A stretch of 64,000 bases of DNA, from contig JALHLU010000003.1 of assembly GCA_022844345.1 (NCBI GenBank), positions 1 to 64,000 of the forward strand. The letters run 5' to 3'. A model generated the notes under the pieces. The model was not told where the DNA came from. It searched no databases and saw only the letters and a list, made by a program, of their open reading frames with translations. Positions 1 through 8,318 of the stretch are shown here, piece by piece (position 1 is the first letter of the stretch; each line of letters opens with the position of its first letter). This DNA is from Hyphomonadaceae bacterium. Lineage in GTDB: Bacteria; Pseudomonadota; Alphaproteobacteria; Caulobacterales; Hyphomonadaceae. The position numbers and the translations under genes are program-made.

Positions 1-8
1 CGCTCGCC

Positions 9-51
9 GCATGGCCGGCTCCGCGTAGCGCAAGCGCTCCGCCGGCCATGC
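9..51. repeat. Nested inverted repeat at left edge
   Basis: Eleven-base arms (positions 9-19 and 41-51) are perfect reverse complements, and inside them is a smaller palindrome AGCGC-AA-GCGCT. It lies 30 bases beyond the stop of the leftward lipoprotein gene, so it may work as a terminator hairpin or be a REP-like element. No T-run follows on either strand, which argues against a standard intrinsic terminator. Confidence 0.45.
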
Positions 52-79
52 TCCCGCTAGCAAAGGAGGCGCTGCTCAA

Positions 80-487
80 CTAACATTGAACCCGGACCAC
101 CTCGTGGGGGCCGATCACGTTCTCTACAGCGGCCGACGACGCGTTGACGGCTGTCACTTGTACGGTTGCCCCAGCTAGAGCCAGCGGCGCAAGCACAGTC
201 TGCACGCCATCGGCGGTTGTCAGCGTAACGCCGCTCTCGCCAGGAACGGCCGTGCAGCCGTCATCGGACACTTTGTTGTCCTTGGTGGACAGCGCCATAC
301 TAAGGACATCACAAACCGCGTCCGCATCAAGCGAAGCCAGCACGGAAGCGGCCGTGACGGGCGCAGCGGCTGCGATAGGCGTCGCGGGTTCCACCGCATC
401 AGCTGGAACAGACGGCGCGCTGTTATCGCATGCGGCAAGGACACCCAGACATGCAACAGGGGCGGCGAGGCGGAAAAAGTTGAACAT
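80..487 (-). CDS. Small hypothetical lipoprotein
   Basis: A 135-residue exported protein of unknown function. The N-terminus has a short charged start, a hydrophobic stretch and a lipobox LAAC with the lipidated Cys near residue 20, so it is probably anchored to a membrane. An Ala/Pro/Val-rich linker follows, then a small domain with three Cys residues, one of them at the extreme C-terminus. I place the start at the Met that begins MFNFF; an in-frame Met 15 bases upstream is possible but would lengthen the signal peptide unusually. It is monocistronic, with a tRNA gene divergent to its right. The family is not recognised; the lipoprotein assignment is the only supported part. Confidence 0.6.
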   Translation of the reverse strand: MFNFFRLAAPVACLGVLAACDNSAPSVPADAVEPATPIAAAAPVTAASVLASLDADAVCDVLSMALSTKDNKVSDDGCTAVPGESGVTLTTADGVQTVLAPLALAGATVQVTAVNASSAAVENVIGPHEVVRVQC

Positions 488-758
488 TGCTGGCGTCCCC
501 AAACTATACTTGCCTTCCCTTTATCCGCGCGGAAGGCGCCCGGCAATGCCCAGCAGCCACCCTAGCAGCTGTCGCTGCGGGACTGCCCAGTTGGGAAGCC
601 GGGCGCTAAAGGCACCGGCAGCGCACCCGCCAACTCGGCATCGGCCCCTCTCCCGTCAACTTTCCAACCGGTGCAGGCCCACGTTTGCAATGCCGCCGCT
701 TTTGCGATAGCTGCTTGCCTCCGTTTCAGCGGGCCCATGGGCGCGCTGAATGTGATGA

Positions 759-832
759 GGCCTCGTGGCGGAGTGGTTACGCAGAGGACTGCAAATCCTT
801 GCACCCCGGTTCGATTCCGGGCGAGGCCTCCA
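759..832 (+). tRNA. tRNA-Cys (GCA)
   Basis: A complete 74-nt cloverleaf. The acceptor arm GGCCTCG (759-765) pairs with CGAGGCC (822-828), followed by discriminator T and an encoded CCA. The anticodon loop CTGCAAA places GCA at 791-793, and the T-loop GGTTCGATTCC is canonical. Confidence 0.97.
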
Positions 833-1137
833 AAATCCCCGGTTGCCACCCAAAAGGCTGATGGCAATCCGCGAATTTTCAGGATTTCGTTAGCATTAAC
901 GTCTCGTTTACCGACACAGGCGATGGTGGTCCTGTCTTCCCTTGAAGACACCCCACCATCACCCAAACGCCTTTGCGGGAGCCTCTGGCTCCCGCCCTTC
1001 TCTTTTGCGGCTTCGGGGCTGAGTTCACAGGCTTTTTGGCGGGAGCCGCCGCACGCTCGCGTGATTTCTCGACGCCAGCCCCGCTGCGCTATTGAAGCCC
1101 GGACAGTCGGCGGTTATACCCCCGCCTCCAACCGTGC
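833..1137. other. Spacer between two tRNA genes
   Basis: There is no credible gene here. Apart from the hairpin at 975-995 I see only ordinary GC-rich spacer. Confidence 0.5.
975..1006 (+). terminator. Putative terminator after tRNA-Cys
   Basis: The stem GCGGGAGCC / GGCTCCCGC has a 3-base loop (TCT) and is followed by a pyrimidine run ending CTCTTTT. It lies about 140 bases downstream of tRNA-Cys and upstream of tRNA-Asn. Confidence 0.55.
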
Positions 1138-1213
1138 TCCCTGATAGCTCAGTTGGTAGAGCATTCGACTGTTAATCGAATGGTCGCTGGTTCGAGTCCA
1201 GCTCAGGGAGCCA
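1138..1213 (+). tRNA. tRNA-Asn (GTT)
   Basis: A 76-nt cloverleaf with acceptor TCCCTGA (1138-1144) pairing TCAGGGA (1203-1209), discriminator G and encoded CCA. The anticodon GTT is at 1171-1173 in the loop CTGTTAA, and the T-loop GGTTCGAGTCC is standard. The small ORF at 1249 follows closely and may be cotranscribed. Confidence 0.97.
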
Positions 1214-1248
1214 TTCTTTCCCCGCGTCTGCGGGGCTGGAGGCGGGCT

Positions 1249-1539
1249 GTGACGAACGCGATCCACGCCTCCATCGACACCCTCGACAAGACCGGCACGA
1301 AGCCGTCCGAGACGAATACGAGCCTCGGTCACTGGCGCAATCGCTGGCAGGTTCCCGAAAAGCACGCCCACCTCGCCCGCGAACAGGGCGCGCTGCCGCT
1401 GGGCGATGGCACATGGCTCGGCTATCGCAAGTTCGAATCGGAGGTCGAGGCTGAACGCCACGCCCGCAAATACGTCGTCTACAACCTGCTGAACTTCGAG
1501 ATCCGCTATCTCGGGCCGGAATTCTTCCCGGACTACTGA
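1249..1539 (+). CDS. Small hypothetical protein downstream of tRNA-Asn
   Basis: A 96-residue protein with a GTG start, chosen because GGAGG (1238-1242) sits six bases upstream; the open frame extends back into the tRNA, where no start makes sense. The product is soluble, rich in charged and aromatic residues (YRKFESEVEAERHARKY, PEFFPDY at the end), with no signal peptide or membrane segment. The family is not recognised. It ends 30 bases before a strong bidirectional terminator and converges on the redoxin/cytochrome gene. Confidence 0.6.
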   Translation: MTNAIHASIDTLDKTGTKPSETNTSLGHWRNRWQVPEKHAHLAREQGALPLGDGTWLGYRKFESEVEAERHARKYVVYNLLNFEIRYLGPEFFPDY

Positions 1540-1569
1540 TCCGCTCGCAGCCTGCGGCCCCGGACATGA

Positions 1570-1599
1570 AAAACCCCGCCAGTCGCCTGGCGGGGTTTT
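1570..1599. terminator. Strong bidirectional terminator
   Basis: AAAA-CCCCGCCAG-loop-CTGGCGGGG-TTTT: a nine-pair GC stem (1574-1582 with 1587-1595) flanked by A4 and T4, so it works on both strands. It separates the convergent genes ending at 1539 (+) and 1623 (-). Confidence 0.9.
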
Positions 1600-1622
1600 C
1601 CGTAGTCGTCGAACGATGCGGC

Positions 1623-3674
1623 CTATTGCTGGCCGGTCGCCTGGTTCACCATCGCATCAGCGCCAGCATCCGGCTTGGGGGCGCCAGCAGCAGGCGCAGC
1701 GCCCGGGCGGCGCATCTGCTGCATGATGGTCATGGCGCTGGCCCATTCCTTCATGTCGAGCGAGCCATTCTTGTTGGCGTCGACCATGCCGATGTAACCC
1801 TTGAGCGGGGCGAACCGTGGATCGTTGCGGAGTTCCACGGCCGTGATCTCACCATTGCGATCATCGTCGAAGGCGCCGAAGACCACGGAGGTCTGCAAGT
1901 CCCTCATCAGGTCGTCGCGGCGGTTCTCGATCGTCTCGTCCTTGAAGCGGAAGCGCATGAAGGTGAACAGCATCTCTTCCGAGGTCTGTTCGCCGAAGGT
2001 GACGTTGATGCTCGGGTCGGGATTCGCCGGGTTCGATGTCGAATTGTCGAAGACATACTCGGCGATCATCATCGATCCTGCCGGAACCTGCAGCATCGGT
2101 TCGAAGTGGTATTCGCGCTGCCAGCCGAAGTCGTAACGCGGCTGGTTCAGCAGCACTTCCTCGCGGCCGTCGGGATAGCGGATGGTGAGCTTCGTCGAGT
2201 AGCAGCGCGAATGGCAGTGCGGCTGCGTTCCGAAGATTTCGGCGTCGCCCGGGAAGATCACGTAGGCCGTCTCATAGTGCCGCGCCTTGCCGGCCGGGAT
2301 CTCCAGCGAGAAGTCCGTGATGCTGGTCTGGCGCAGCATGTGCGTCGGCGTCTTGTCGTAGAAATAGTAACCGACCTTGGTGTTGTCAGTGACCGGCTTG
2401 CCCACGGCGGTATAGTGCATCTGGTAGGCGAACGAGCCGCCCGGGGCAACGTAGATGCCCGTGTCCTTCGGCGTCTTGTTGGCTTCACCGCCGGGACCGT
2501 ATCCGCCCAGCGACACGTTCCAGGAGAAGCCTTTTCCATCGGCGCGAACGTCCGGGATCCAGCCCGCCAGCGCATGGTGCACTGCCGGCGAGGCGCTCGA
2601 CCAGGCCGTGGCTTTCAGCCATTTGCCTTCGGTGAAGTTGGTCGGGACCGAGACTTCCTGGTAGTCGATGATGCCGCTTGCAGGAACACTGAAGGCGGGG
2701 ATTTCAACGATCACGTCGGGCTCGCCCAGCGGCCATTCCGGCGGCGTATACTTCTTCTCGGCAAGCGGGTCGCCGCCCTCGCCGCGCGGCGCACCAGCCT
2801 CGACCCAGTTCACGACCGTCTTGATCTGCTCGTTGGTGGGCAGCATGTCGTTGGCCCAGTTGCCCCAATGCGCGTCAGAGTGGAACGGAGGCATGCGCTT
2901 GGTGCGCAGCGAGTCGCGGATCATCGGCGCCATCGTCTTGACGACCTGGTAGCTGTCCATAGCGAACGGCCCCATGCCGCCCTCTGTGTGGCAGACCACG
3001 CACTTGTCCGCGAGGATGGGGGCCACGTCCTTGGCATAGGAAATCTTCTTCCAGTCCGGCGCCTTGGCGCGATCGGGGAAGGCGATCGCCTTGCCCTTCA
3101 CCGCCACTTCAGCCACTGGCGGAGCCTTCCCGGCGAGCATCGCATCAAGCGCAGATTTCAGGCTGCCTCCGGCAACCCGCTTCTCGGCGAACGCCTCGGT
3201 GACCGGACCATGATAGGCGAGGCGCCAGGTCTTCGGATCAACGATGAAGGCCTCGCCCGTCTTGGTGACGCCAAGCGCGCGGCCCACCAGCTGCAGCCCA
3301 TCGTCCAGCATCGGCACGCCGCCAAGCTTGCCGGAAGCGGCGATGATGTCGTTGCGGTCGTCATCCAGCGAGGAGTTGAGCGCGACGAACAGAACGCCCT
3401 TGGCTTCGTATTCCGCCTTCAGCGCAGCGATCTCGGCCAGCGCCTTCTCCGACACATCATCGCCAAGGGTGGCCGACACGATCACCACTGCCGGGGCGTT
3501 ACGGTAATAGAAGAGTTCGTAGCCCATGCCGGTCTGGTCAGGCAGCATGAAGTTGTCCACGCGCGTGCCAACCAGTTTCACGGATTCAGGGGCTGCCGTC
3601 GCGGTTAGAGCAAGCACTGACGCCGCCCCAGCGAGCCCCAGAGCAAACAGACCGATCTTGTGCAGACGTTTCAT
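1623..3674 (-). CDS. Exported redoxin / c-type cytochrome / copper monooxygenase-like / EF-hand protein
   Basis: A 683-residue periplasmic multidomain protein. Residues 1-27 are a Sec signal peptide (ends TATAA). Residues about 33-180 are an AhpC/TSA redoxin fold, but I see no CxxC or obvious peroxidatic Cys. A c-type haem motif CVVCH is at 225-229, followed by MGPF and MPPFH, typical of small cytochrome domains. Residues about 320-590 resemble the copper type II ascorbate-dependent monooxygenase fold, with candidate Cu ligands HH (366-367), H420 and H486/H488 in PHCH. Two EF-hand loops, DDDRNGEITAVE (about 603) and DANKNGSLDMKE (about 632), predict Ca binding. An Ala/Pro-rich tail ends the protein. 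This domain order occurs in uncharacterised redoxin-cytochrome proteins; the substrate is unknown. It is separated from modA by about 155 bases, so it probably has its own promoter. Confidence 0.75.
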   Translation of the reverse strand: MKRLHKIGLFALGLAGAASVLALTATAAPESVKLVGTRVDNFMLPDQTGMGYELFYYRNAPAVVIVSATLGDDVSEKALAEIAALKAEYEAKGVLFVALNSSLDDDRNDIIAASGKLGGVPMLDDGLQLVGRALGVTKTGEAFIVDPKTWRLAYHGPVTEAFAEKRVAGGSLKSALDAMLAGKAPPVAEVAVKGKAIAFPDRAKAPDWKKISYAKDVAPILADKCVVCHTEGGMGPFAMDSYQVVKTMAPMIRDSLRTKRMPPFHSDAHWGNWANDMLPTNEQIKTVVNWVEAGAPRGEGGDPLAEKKYTPPEWPLGEPDVIVEIPAFSVPASGIIDYQEVSVPTNFTEGKWLKATAWSSASPAVHHALAGWIPDVRADGKGFSWNVSLGGYGPGGEANKTPKDTGIYVAPGGSFAYQMHYTAVGKPVTDNTKVGYYFYDKTPTHMLRQTSITDFSLEIPAGKARHYETAYVIFPGDAEIFGTQPHCHSRCYSTKLTIRYPDGREEVLLNQPRYDFGWQREYHFEPMLQVPAGSMMIAEYVFDNSTSNPANPDPSINVTFGEQTSEEMLFTFMRFRFKDETIENRRDDLMRDLQTSVVFGAFDDDRNGEITAVELRNDPRFAPLKGYIGMVDANKNGSLDMKEWASAMTIMQQMRRPGAAPAAGAPKPDAGADAMVNQATGQQ

Positions 3675-3731
3675 GGCGTATCTCCAGCTGCGGCTTTACA
3701 AAACCGCTTCGTTTTTTTCACTCTGGGCACA

Positions 3732-3769
3732 GTTGCCGCGAACGGCAACGGGGCGCCGCTACGGCGCCC
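3732..3769. terminator. Double hairpin downstream of modA
   Basis: Two adjacent stem-loops: GTTGCCG/CGGCAAC (3732-3738 with 3743-3749) and GGGCGCCG/CGGCGCCC (3751-3758 with 3762-3769). They sit just past the stop of the leftward modA and before the next leftward gene. No T-run is visible, so they are a transcript-end or RNA-stabilising structure rather than a proven terminator. Confidence 0.4.
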
Positions 3770-3830
3770 GTCGGGGCATCCGCCGAATAAGTGGTCACAA
3801 AGGCGGGAGTAGTCCCTTGCAGCCGCGCGG

Positions 3831-4625
3831 CTACTGTGGCGCGCGGAATCCGGCGCGGGCAAGCGCTTGCATCACCCCATCCGTCGCAAGGAAATCGAGG
3901 AAGGCGCGGGCTTCCTCGGCCTGGCTGCTCGACACCACGGCTGCAGGATAGAGTATTGGCGCGTGGGATGATGGCGGAAACCGGCCAACTATGACGACTG
4001 CGTCGCCCGCCGCGATTGCATCCGTTTCGTAGACGATCCCTGCTGCGGCTTCTCCCGCCTCCACGAACCGCAAGGCGGCGCGAACGTTTTCGGTTCTGGC
4101 AATCACGCCCTCCAGCGCATCCCACGCGCCGAATGACTGCAGCGCATCCCGCGCATACTTGCCGGCCGGCACCCCATCGGGGTTCGCGATGGCGATACGG
4201 CCATCGCCCAGCGCGGCGCGCAGATCCATGCCTAGCCCGATGGTCATGTCGAAGACACGCGCGGCGGGCGCTATCAGCACCAGCGTGTTTGAAGCGATGT
4301 TCCGCCGGCTGCTGGCGTCGATCAAATTCCTGGCGGCAACGTAGTCCATCCACTCCGTGTCCGCCGAAACGAACACATCGGTCTCTGCGCCCTGCTCGAT
4401 CTGGCGGACCAACTCGGGGGTCGCGGCGAAGCTGAACCGCGGCGCTGGCTTGCCCTCTACGGCATAGAGCGCGCCGATTTCCTTCATGACATCGGTCAGG
4501 CTGGAGGCGGCCGCAACGACGATGGACTCTGGCGCGCTTGCGTCAGCATGCGTCTCGACCTCGGGCCCGCAGGCGGCAATCGCCATCGTGAGGCAGGCCG
4601 CGATGAGCCTGGCCATCATGTTCAT
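3831..4625 (-). CDS. modA: Molybdate ABC transporter, substrate-binding lipoprotein ModA
   Basis: A 264-residue periplasmic binding protein for molybdate (possibly tungstate). The N-terminus carries a lipobox MAIAAC, so it is probably lipid-anchored. It then begins with the ModA-family pattern VVAAASSLTDVMKEIG, where the Ser residues bind the oxyanion, and continues with FSFAATPELVRQIEQGAETDVFVSAD and the FVEAGEAAAGIVYETDA signature near the C-terminus. Length is typical. It is the last gene of a modB-modC-modA operon transcribed leftwards, only 13 bases after modC; placing the binding protein last is less common than modABC. No molybdate regulator (modE) is adjacent. Confidence 0.93.
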   Translation of the reverse strand: MNMMARLIAACLTMAIAACGPEVETHADASAPESIVVAAASSLTDVMKEIGALYAVEGKPAPRFSFAATPELVRQIEQGAETDVFVSADTEWMDYVAARNLIDASSRRNIASNTLVLIAPAARVFDMTIGLGMDLRAALGDGRIAIANPDGVPAGKYARDALQSFGAWDALEGVIARTENVRAALRFVEAGEAAAGIVYETDAIAAGDAVVIVGRFPPSSHAPILYPAAVVSSSQAEEARAFLDFLATDGVMQALARAGFRAPQ

Positions 4626-4638
4626 TGCCAGCTCCGTT

Positions 4639-5634
4639 CTAGAGAGCGTGGGCTTTCACGATCGCCCAGGCGTGCGCGCCTTCCGCCAGCCTCAGATCGG
4701 CGAGCGCCTCCAGCGTTATACGCGACAGGATATAACCCTTCGCCGTGGCAAGGGAAACAAGAATTGCGCCGTCAGGCTCGCGGACAATGCCCGAGACTGT
4801 CCCTGGCCAGACGTTCCGTGCCGAAATCCCTCGCGGCTCAGCCGACGCCAGCAGCACGCTGTCGGCGCGCACCCAGACTCCATCTCCGGAAGCAAACCCA
4901 GCCGCGCCCTGCACCCACGCGCCGCGATCCCGGGGGGCCAGCAGATCTGCGAACTCCGGCCGCGTCATGACATCTGCCGGCCGGCCCGAACAGATGACGC
5001 GTCCCGCACGCATGGCGACAATGTGGTTCGCCAGCTCTGCAGCCTCATCGATCAGGTGCGTCACCACGATCATCGGCACGCCCTGGTCGCGGCTGTACGC
5101 TTTCAGGAAATTCGCGAAGTCGCGCCGGCGGCGTCCGTCCAGAGCAGCAAACGGTTCGTCCAGCAGCAGCAGTTCCGGCGCCGAGACGATCGCCCGCGCC
5201 AGCGCCACGCGGCTCCGCTCTCCGCCAGACAGGTTCTTGACCGGCCGGTCGAGCAGTTCCTCGAACTCAAGCAGGCGCGAAATCTCGAGGGTGATGGGTG
5301 CGTTGCGTGCGGCCGGTCGGCGGTGCTCCGCATAGTGCAGGTTTCCACGGACGGAGAGATGCGGAAACAGGCGCGCATCCTGGAACACAAGACCAATGGC
5401 GCGTTCGTGCGCAGGAGTGCGCTGTTGCCCTGCAACGTCTTCGAGCACGCGGCCGTTGAACGCCAGGCTTCCCGCCGTCAGCCGGTGCAGGCCCGCGATG
5501 GCCGACAGCAGCATCGACTTGCCCGACCCTGACGGGCCGAACACAACCGTAATTCCTTCCGAGGGCACTGAAAGCTCGGCCGACAGGCGGAAGCCTCCAC
5601 GCCTGACGATGGCGCCGCGCAGATCCAGGCTCAC
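4639..5634 (-). CDS. modC: Molybdate ABC transporter, ATP-binding protein ModC
   Basis: A 331-residue cytoplasmic ATPase that powers molybdate import with ModB. Walker A GPSGSGKS is at residues 33-40, the ABC signature LSGGERSRVALARA in the middle, and Walker B LLLLDEPFAALDGRRR follows. The C-terminal part (about 255-331) is the Mop/TOBE-type regulatory domain usual in ModC, which binds oxyanion. It overlaps the end of modB by four bases (ATGA), indicating translational coupling. Confidence 0.95.
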   Translation of the reverse strand: MSLDLRGAIVRRGGFRLSAELSVPSEGITVVFGPSGSGKSMLLSAIAGLHRLTAGSLAFNGRVLEDVAGQQRTPAHERAIGLVFQDARLFPHLSVRGNLHYAEHRRPAARNAPITLEISRLLEFEELLDRPVKNLSGGERSRVALARAIVSAPELLLLDEPFAALDGRRRRDFANFLKAYSRDQGVPMIVVTHLIDEAAELANHIVAMRAGRVICSGRPADVMTRPEFADLLAPRDRGAWVQGAAGFASGDGVWVRADSVLLASAEPRGISARNVWPGTVSGIVREPDGAILVSLATAKGYILSRITLEALADLRLAEGAHAWAIVKAHAL

Positions 5635-6353
5635 CCTTCAAGCCTCCTGCGCGCCCAGTGTTGCAGGCCCTCTGCCGCGAGCAGGCCGGCGATGGCCGCA
5701 ACAAGAGAGATCACTGCAAGGCGGAACGCCACATCATCGCGCCCCGGCGTGTTGAGCGCGGCATTGATCGCCAGCGGCAGGGTCTGCGTCTCGCCCTCGA
5801 TATTGGAGGCAAACGTGATGACGGCGCCGAACTCACCAAGTCCGGCGGCAAAGGCGACCACCGCGCCCGCCAGCACGCCAGGCCAGGCCAGCGGCAGCGC
5901 CAGCGACCAGAACCGGTCCCACGGCGAAGCGCGCAGCACTGCCGCCGCCTCGAACAAGCCGCCATCAGTCGCCTCGAACGACAAGCGGATCGCGCGCACC
6001 ATCAGCGGGAAAGCCATGACAGCCGTCGCAAGCGCCGCCCCCTCAGCCGTCAACGCCAGCTGGATGCCGAACGTCTGCTTCAGCCATCCGCCCAGCGGCC
6101 CGTTCACGCCGAAGGCCAGCAGCAGCAGGTAGCCAACCAGCACTGGCGGCAGGACCAGCGGAAGATGCGCGATGGTGTTGAGCGCCGCCTGCCCAGGGAA
6201 TCGCGGCCGCGCAAGCGCCCAGGCAAACAGGATCGCCACGGGCAGCGAAAAGACTACAGCCCGGCCAGCGATGCCAAGACTGGTCGAAAGGATCTGAAAT
6301 TCCTCGGCCGTCAACATGGCGCGCACCATGTCGCGCGACCCTTGTGGGCTCAA
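5631..6353 (-). CDS. modB: Molybdate ABC transporter, permease ModB
   Basis: An integral membrane permease of about 240 residues with five to six predicted transmembrane helices. The EAA cytoplasmic loop signature, which docks ModC, is visible as FEAAAVLRASPWDRFWSLALPLAWPG. Alignment with ModB proteins suggests the true start may be one of the internal Met codons (MVRAM or MLTAEEF, 24-36 bases in), since family members usually begin shortly before xLTxxExxxL. It is the first gene of the leftward mod operon; the 84-base gap to the divergent methyltransferase gene must hold its promoter. Confidence 0.93.
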   Translation of the reverse strand: MSPQGSRDMVRAMLTAEEFQILSTSLGIAGRAVVFSLPVAILFAWALARPRFPGQAALNTIAHLPLVLPPVLVGYLLLLAFGVNGPLGGWLKQTFGIQLALTAEGAALATAVMAFPLMVRAIRLSFEATDGGLFEAAAVLRASPWDRFWSLALPLAWPGVLAGAVVAFAAGLGEFGAVITFASNIEGETQTLPLAINAALNTPGRDDVAFRLAVISLVAAIAGLLAAEGLQHWARRRLEG

Positions 6354-6437
6354 GCCGATAATTCTCCCACGCGTACTTTAACCTTCGCGCGTCACGCGAA
6401 GCTGGCCATCCCCCGTGGAAACTGCTTGAAGGCGCGC

Positions 6438-7676
6438 ATGCCGACCGAACCGGTGCAGCTTCTTATCGAGCGCCTTGGCGCGCAGGGCGATGGCATCGCC
6501 ACACATGATGGCCGACAGGTCTTCGTGCCATTCACCTTGCGCGGCGAAACGGTTGTGGCCGTAGTGGACGGAGACCGGGCGCGCATCGTGGAAATTGTGA
6601 CGGCCGCGCCAGACCGCGCCGCTCCACGATGCAGCCAGTATGGTGAATGCGGCGGTTGCTCGCTGCAGCACCTGAGCGACGACGCCTATGCCGCCTTCAA
6701 GCGCGATCATCTCGCCATGCATCTCAGCTATGCAGGGATCACAGCAGAGATAGCCCCGACAATCATCGCGCCGCCCCAATCGCGCCGCCGCGCCATCTTC
6801 GCGGCGCACCGCGCAAACGGCCGCGTGGCCATCGGCTTCCATGGCCGCCGCAGCCATCGCATCATTCCCATCACCGACTGCGCCGTGATCCGCCCCGCGC
6901 TTCAGGCCCTGCTGCCTGGACTGCACGACATCGCCGCCATCGCCGCTCCGCCGCGCGATGCGCTGACGCTCGCCGCCACCGAAACTTTGAGCGGCATCGA
7001 TCTCGCCATCAACGGCGCATCCCCAAAGCTTTCCGCCGATGTCCGCGCCCAACTTGTGCAGGCCGCAGGCAAGCTCGGCCTCGCGCGCCTCTCAATCAAT
7101 GGCGAAGTCGCGATGGAGCGCACACCGCCAATCCTTCGCATGGGCGGCATCGATGTCGTACCGCCGCCCGGCGGTTTCCTGCAGGCGACACAGGAATCTG
7201 AAGATGCAATGGTCCGCCTCGTCTGCGAAGCGCTGGACGGCGTAACCAAAGCCGTCGACCTTTTCTCGGGCGTGGGCACCTTCACGCTGCCCCTCGCCGC
7301 CCGCGCCAGCGTCCACGCGGTCGAGGGCGAAGTCGCCGGCCTTCAGGCGCTGGGTCGCGCCATCCGCAAGATGCAGGGCATCAAGCCCATCACGACCGAA
7401 AAGCGCGACCTCTTCCGGCAACCGCTGAACCAGATCGACCTCTCGCGCTTCGACGCCGCGGTGATCGACCCGCCCCGGGCCGGGGCCGAAGCACAGACAC
7501 GCGAACTGGCCCTTTCCGGCATCCGCCAGGTTGCGATGGTGTCCTGCAATGCGCAGACCTTCGTCCGCGACCTGAAGATCATGCTCGACGCGGGCTTCCG
7601 TCTCCAGCAGCTGACCCCCATCGACCAGTTCCTCTGGTCGCCGCATCTCGAGATCGTTGCGGCTCTCAGGCGCTGA
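6438..7676 (+). CDS. Class I SAM-dependent RNA m5U methyltransferase (RumA/RlmD-like)
   Basis: A 412-residue enzyme predicted to methylate C5 of a uridine in 23S rRNA (or tRNA). An N-terminal TRAM-like beta-barrel (1-55) is followed by the 4Fe-4S Cys set C65-x5-C71-x2-C74 plus C148. The SAM domain shows DLFSGVGTFTLPLA, DPPRAGAE and the catalytic Cys in VSCNAQTF (about residue 370), with HLEIVA near the end, matching the conserved acid/base Glu. The start is the ATG beginning MPTEPVQLL; longer upstream reading has no homology. Whether it modifies U747, U1939 or another site cannot be decided from sequence alone. Confidence 0.9.
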   Translation: MPTEPVQLLIERLGAQGDGIATHDGRQVFVPFTLRGETVVAVVDGDRARIVEIVTAAPDRAAPRCSQYGECGGCSLQHLSDDAYAAFKRDHLAMHLSYAGITAEIAPTIIAPPQSRRRAIFAAHRANGRVAIGFHGRRSHRIIPITDCAVIRPALQALLPGLHDIAAIAAPPRDALTLAATETLSGIDLAINGASPKLSADVRAQLVQAAGKLGLARLSINGEVAMERTPPILRMGGIDVVPPPGGFLQATQESEDAMVRLVCEALDGVTKAVDLFSGVGTFTLPLAARASVHAVEGEVAGLQALGRAIRKMQGIKPITTEKRDLFRQPLNQIDLSRFDAAVIDPPRAGAEAQTRELALSGIRQVAMVSCNAQTFVRDLKIMLDAGFRLQQLTPIDQFLWSPHLEIVAALRR

Positions 7677-7735
7677 CAACGGCGCTCGCATCAGCCGCAT
7701 TGAACCGCGCGCCGCGTCCTGCTAACGCCGCCGCC

Positions 7736-8311
7736 ATGTCGGCCTCCCTCATCCTCCTAGCATTCGGCCTCGCGGCTGACGCCTTCGCTGTCGCGCTGGG
7801 CCAGGGCGGAGTCGCACGCCAGAATCCGCTGCGCCACGCCCTCATCGTCGGCTTGGCCTTCGGTCTCGCCCAGGCGATCGCGCCACTGATCGGCTGGGCG
7901 CTGGGCCAGCTGTTCGCCGACATGATCGCCAGCTTCGACCACTGGATCGCGTTCATCCTTCTCGCCATCGTGGGCGGCAAGATGATCTATGAGGGCTTCA
8001 AGAAGGACCCGCCCGGCGAGGAAAGCGACCCCGGCAAGGAAAGGCCTGCACGTGGCTGGGTCCTCATCACGCTCGCCATCGCAGTCAGCATCGACGCCGC
8101 CGCCGCCGGCATAACCCTGCCCGCGCTTGATGCGCCCGTTGTCGTCAGCGTGATAACCATCGGACTGGTCACGTTCGCCATGTCCTTCCTCGGCGTGATG
8201 ATCGGGCGGGCCGGCGCGGGCGCCATCGGCTCGCAGGCCGAGATCGTCGGCGGCCTCGTCTTGATCGTGATCGGCGCCAAGGTGCTGATCGACCATCGCG
8301 CCTTCGGCTGA
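7736..8311 (+). CDS. mntP: Manganese efflux pump MntP
   Basis: A 191-residue inner-membrane Mn(II) exporter of the MntP (former UPF0059) family with six predicted helices arranged as two repeats. The acidic residues needed for transport are seen in GLAADAFAVALGQG (first helix) and AVSIDAAAAG (fourth helix). The start is the ATG preceding SASLILLAFG; an upstream in-frame Met would add a non-homologous Arg/Pro extension. It lies between the methyltransferase and hrpB genes with short gaps. No yybP-ykoY riboswitch is recognisable in the short leader. Confidence 0.93.
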   Translation: MSASLILLAFGLAADAFAVALGQGGVARQNPLRHALIVGLAFGLAQAIAPLIGWALGQLFADMIASFDHWIAFILLAIVGGKMIYEGFKKDPPGEESDPGKERPARGWVLITLAIAVSIDAAAAGITLPALDAPVVVSVITIGLVTFAMSFLGVMIGRAGAGAIGSQAEIVGGLVLIVIGAKVLIDHRAFG

Positions 8312-8318
8312 TAGTTCC

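Noticed and set aside
1566-3608. Long open frame opposite the redoxin/cytochrome gene
   Set aside because: Arg/His/Val-rich shadow of a GC-rich gene on the other strand; no domain or ribosome site.
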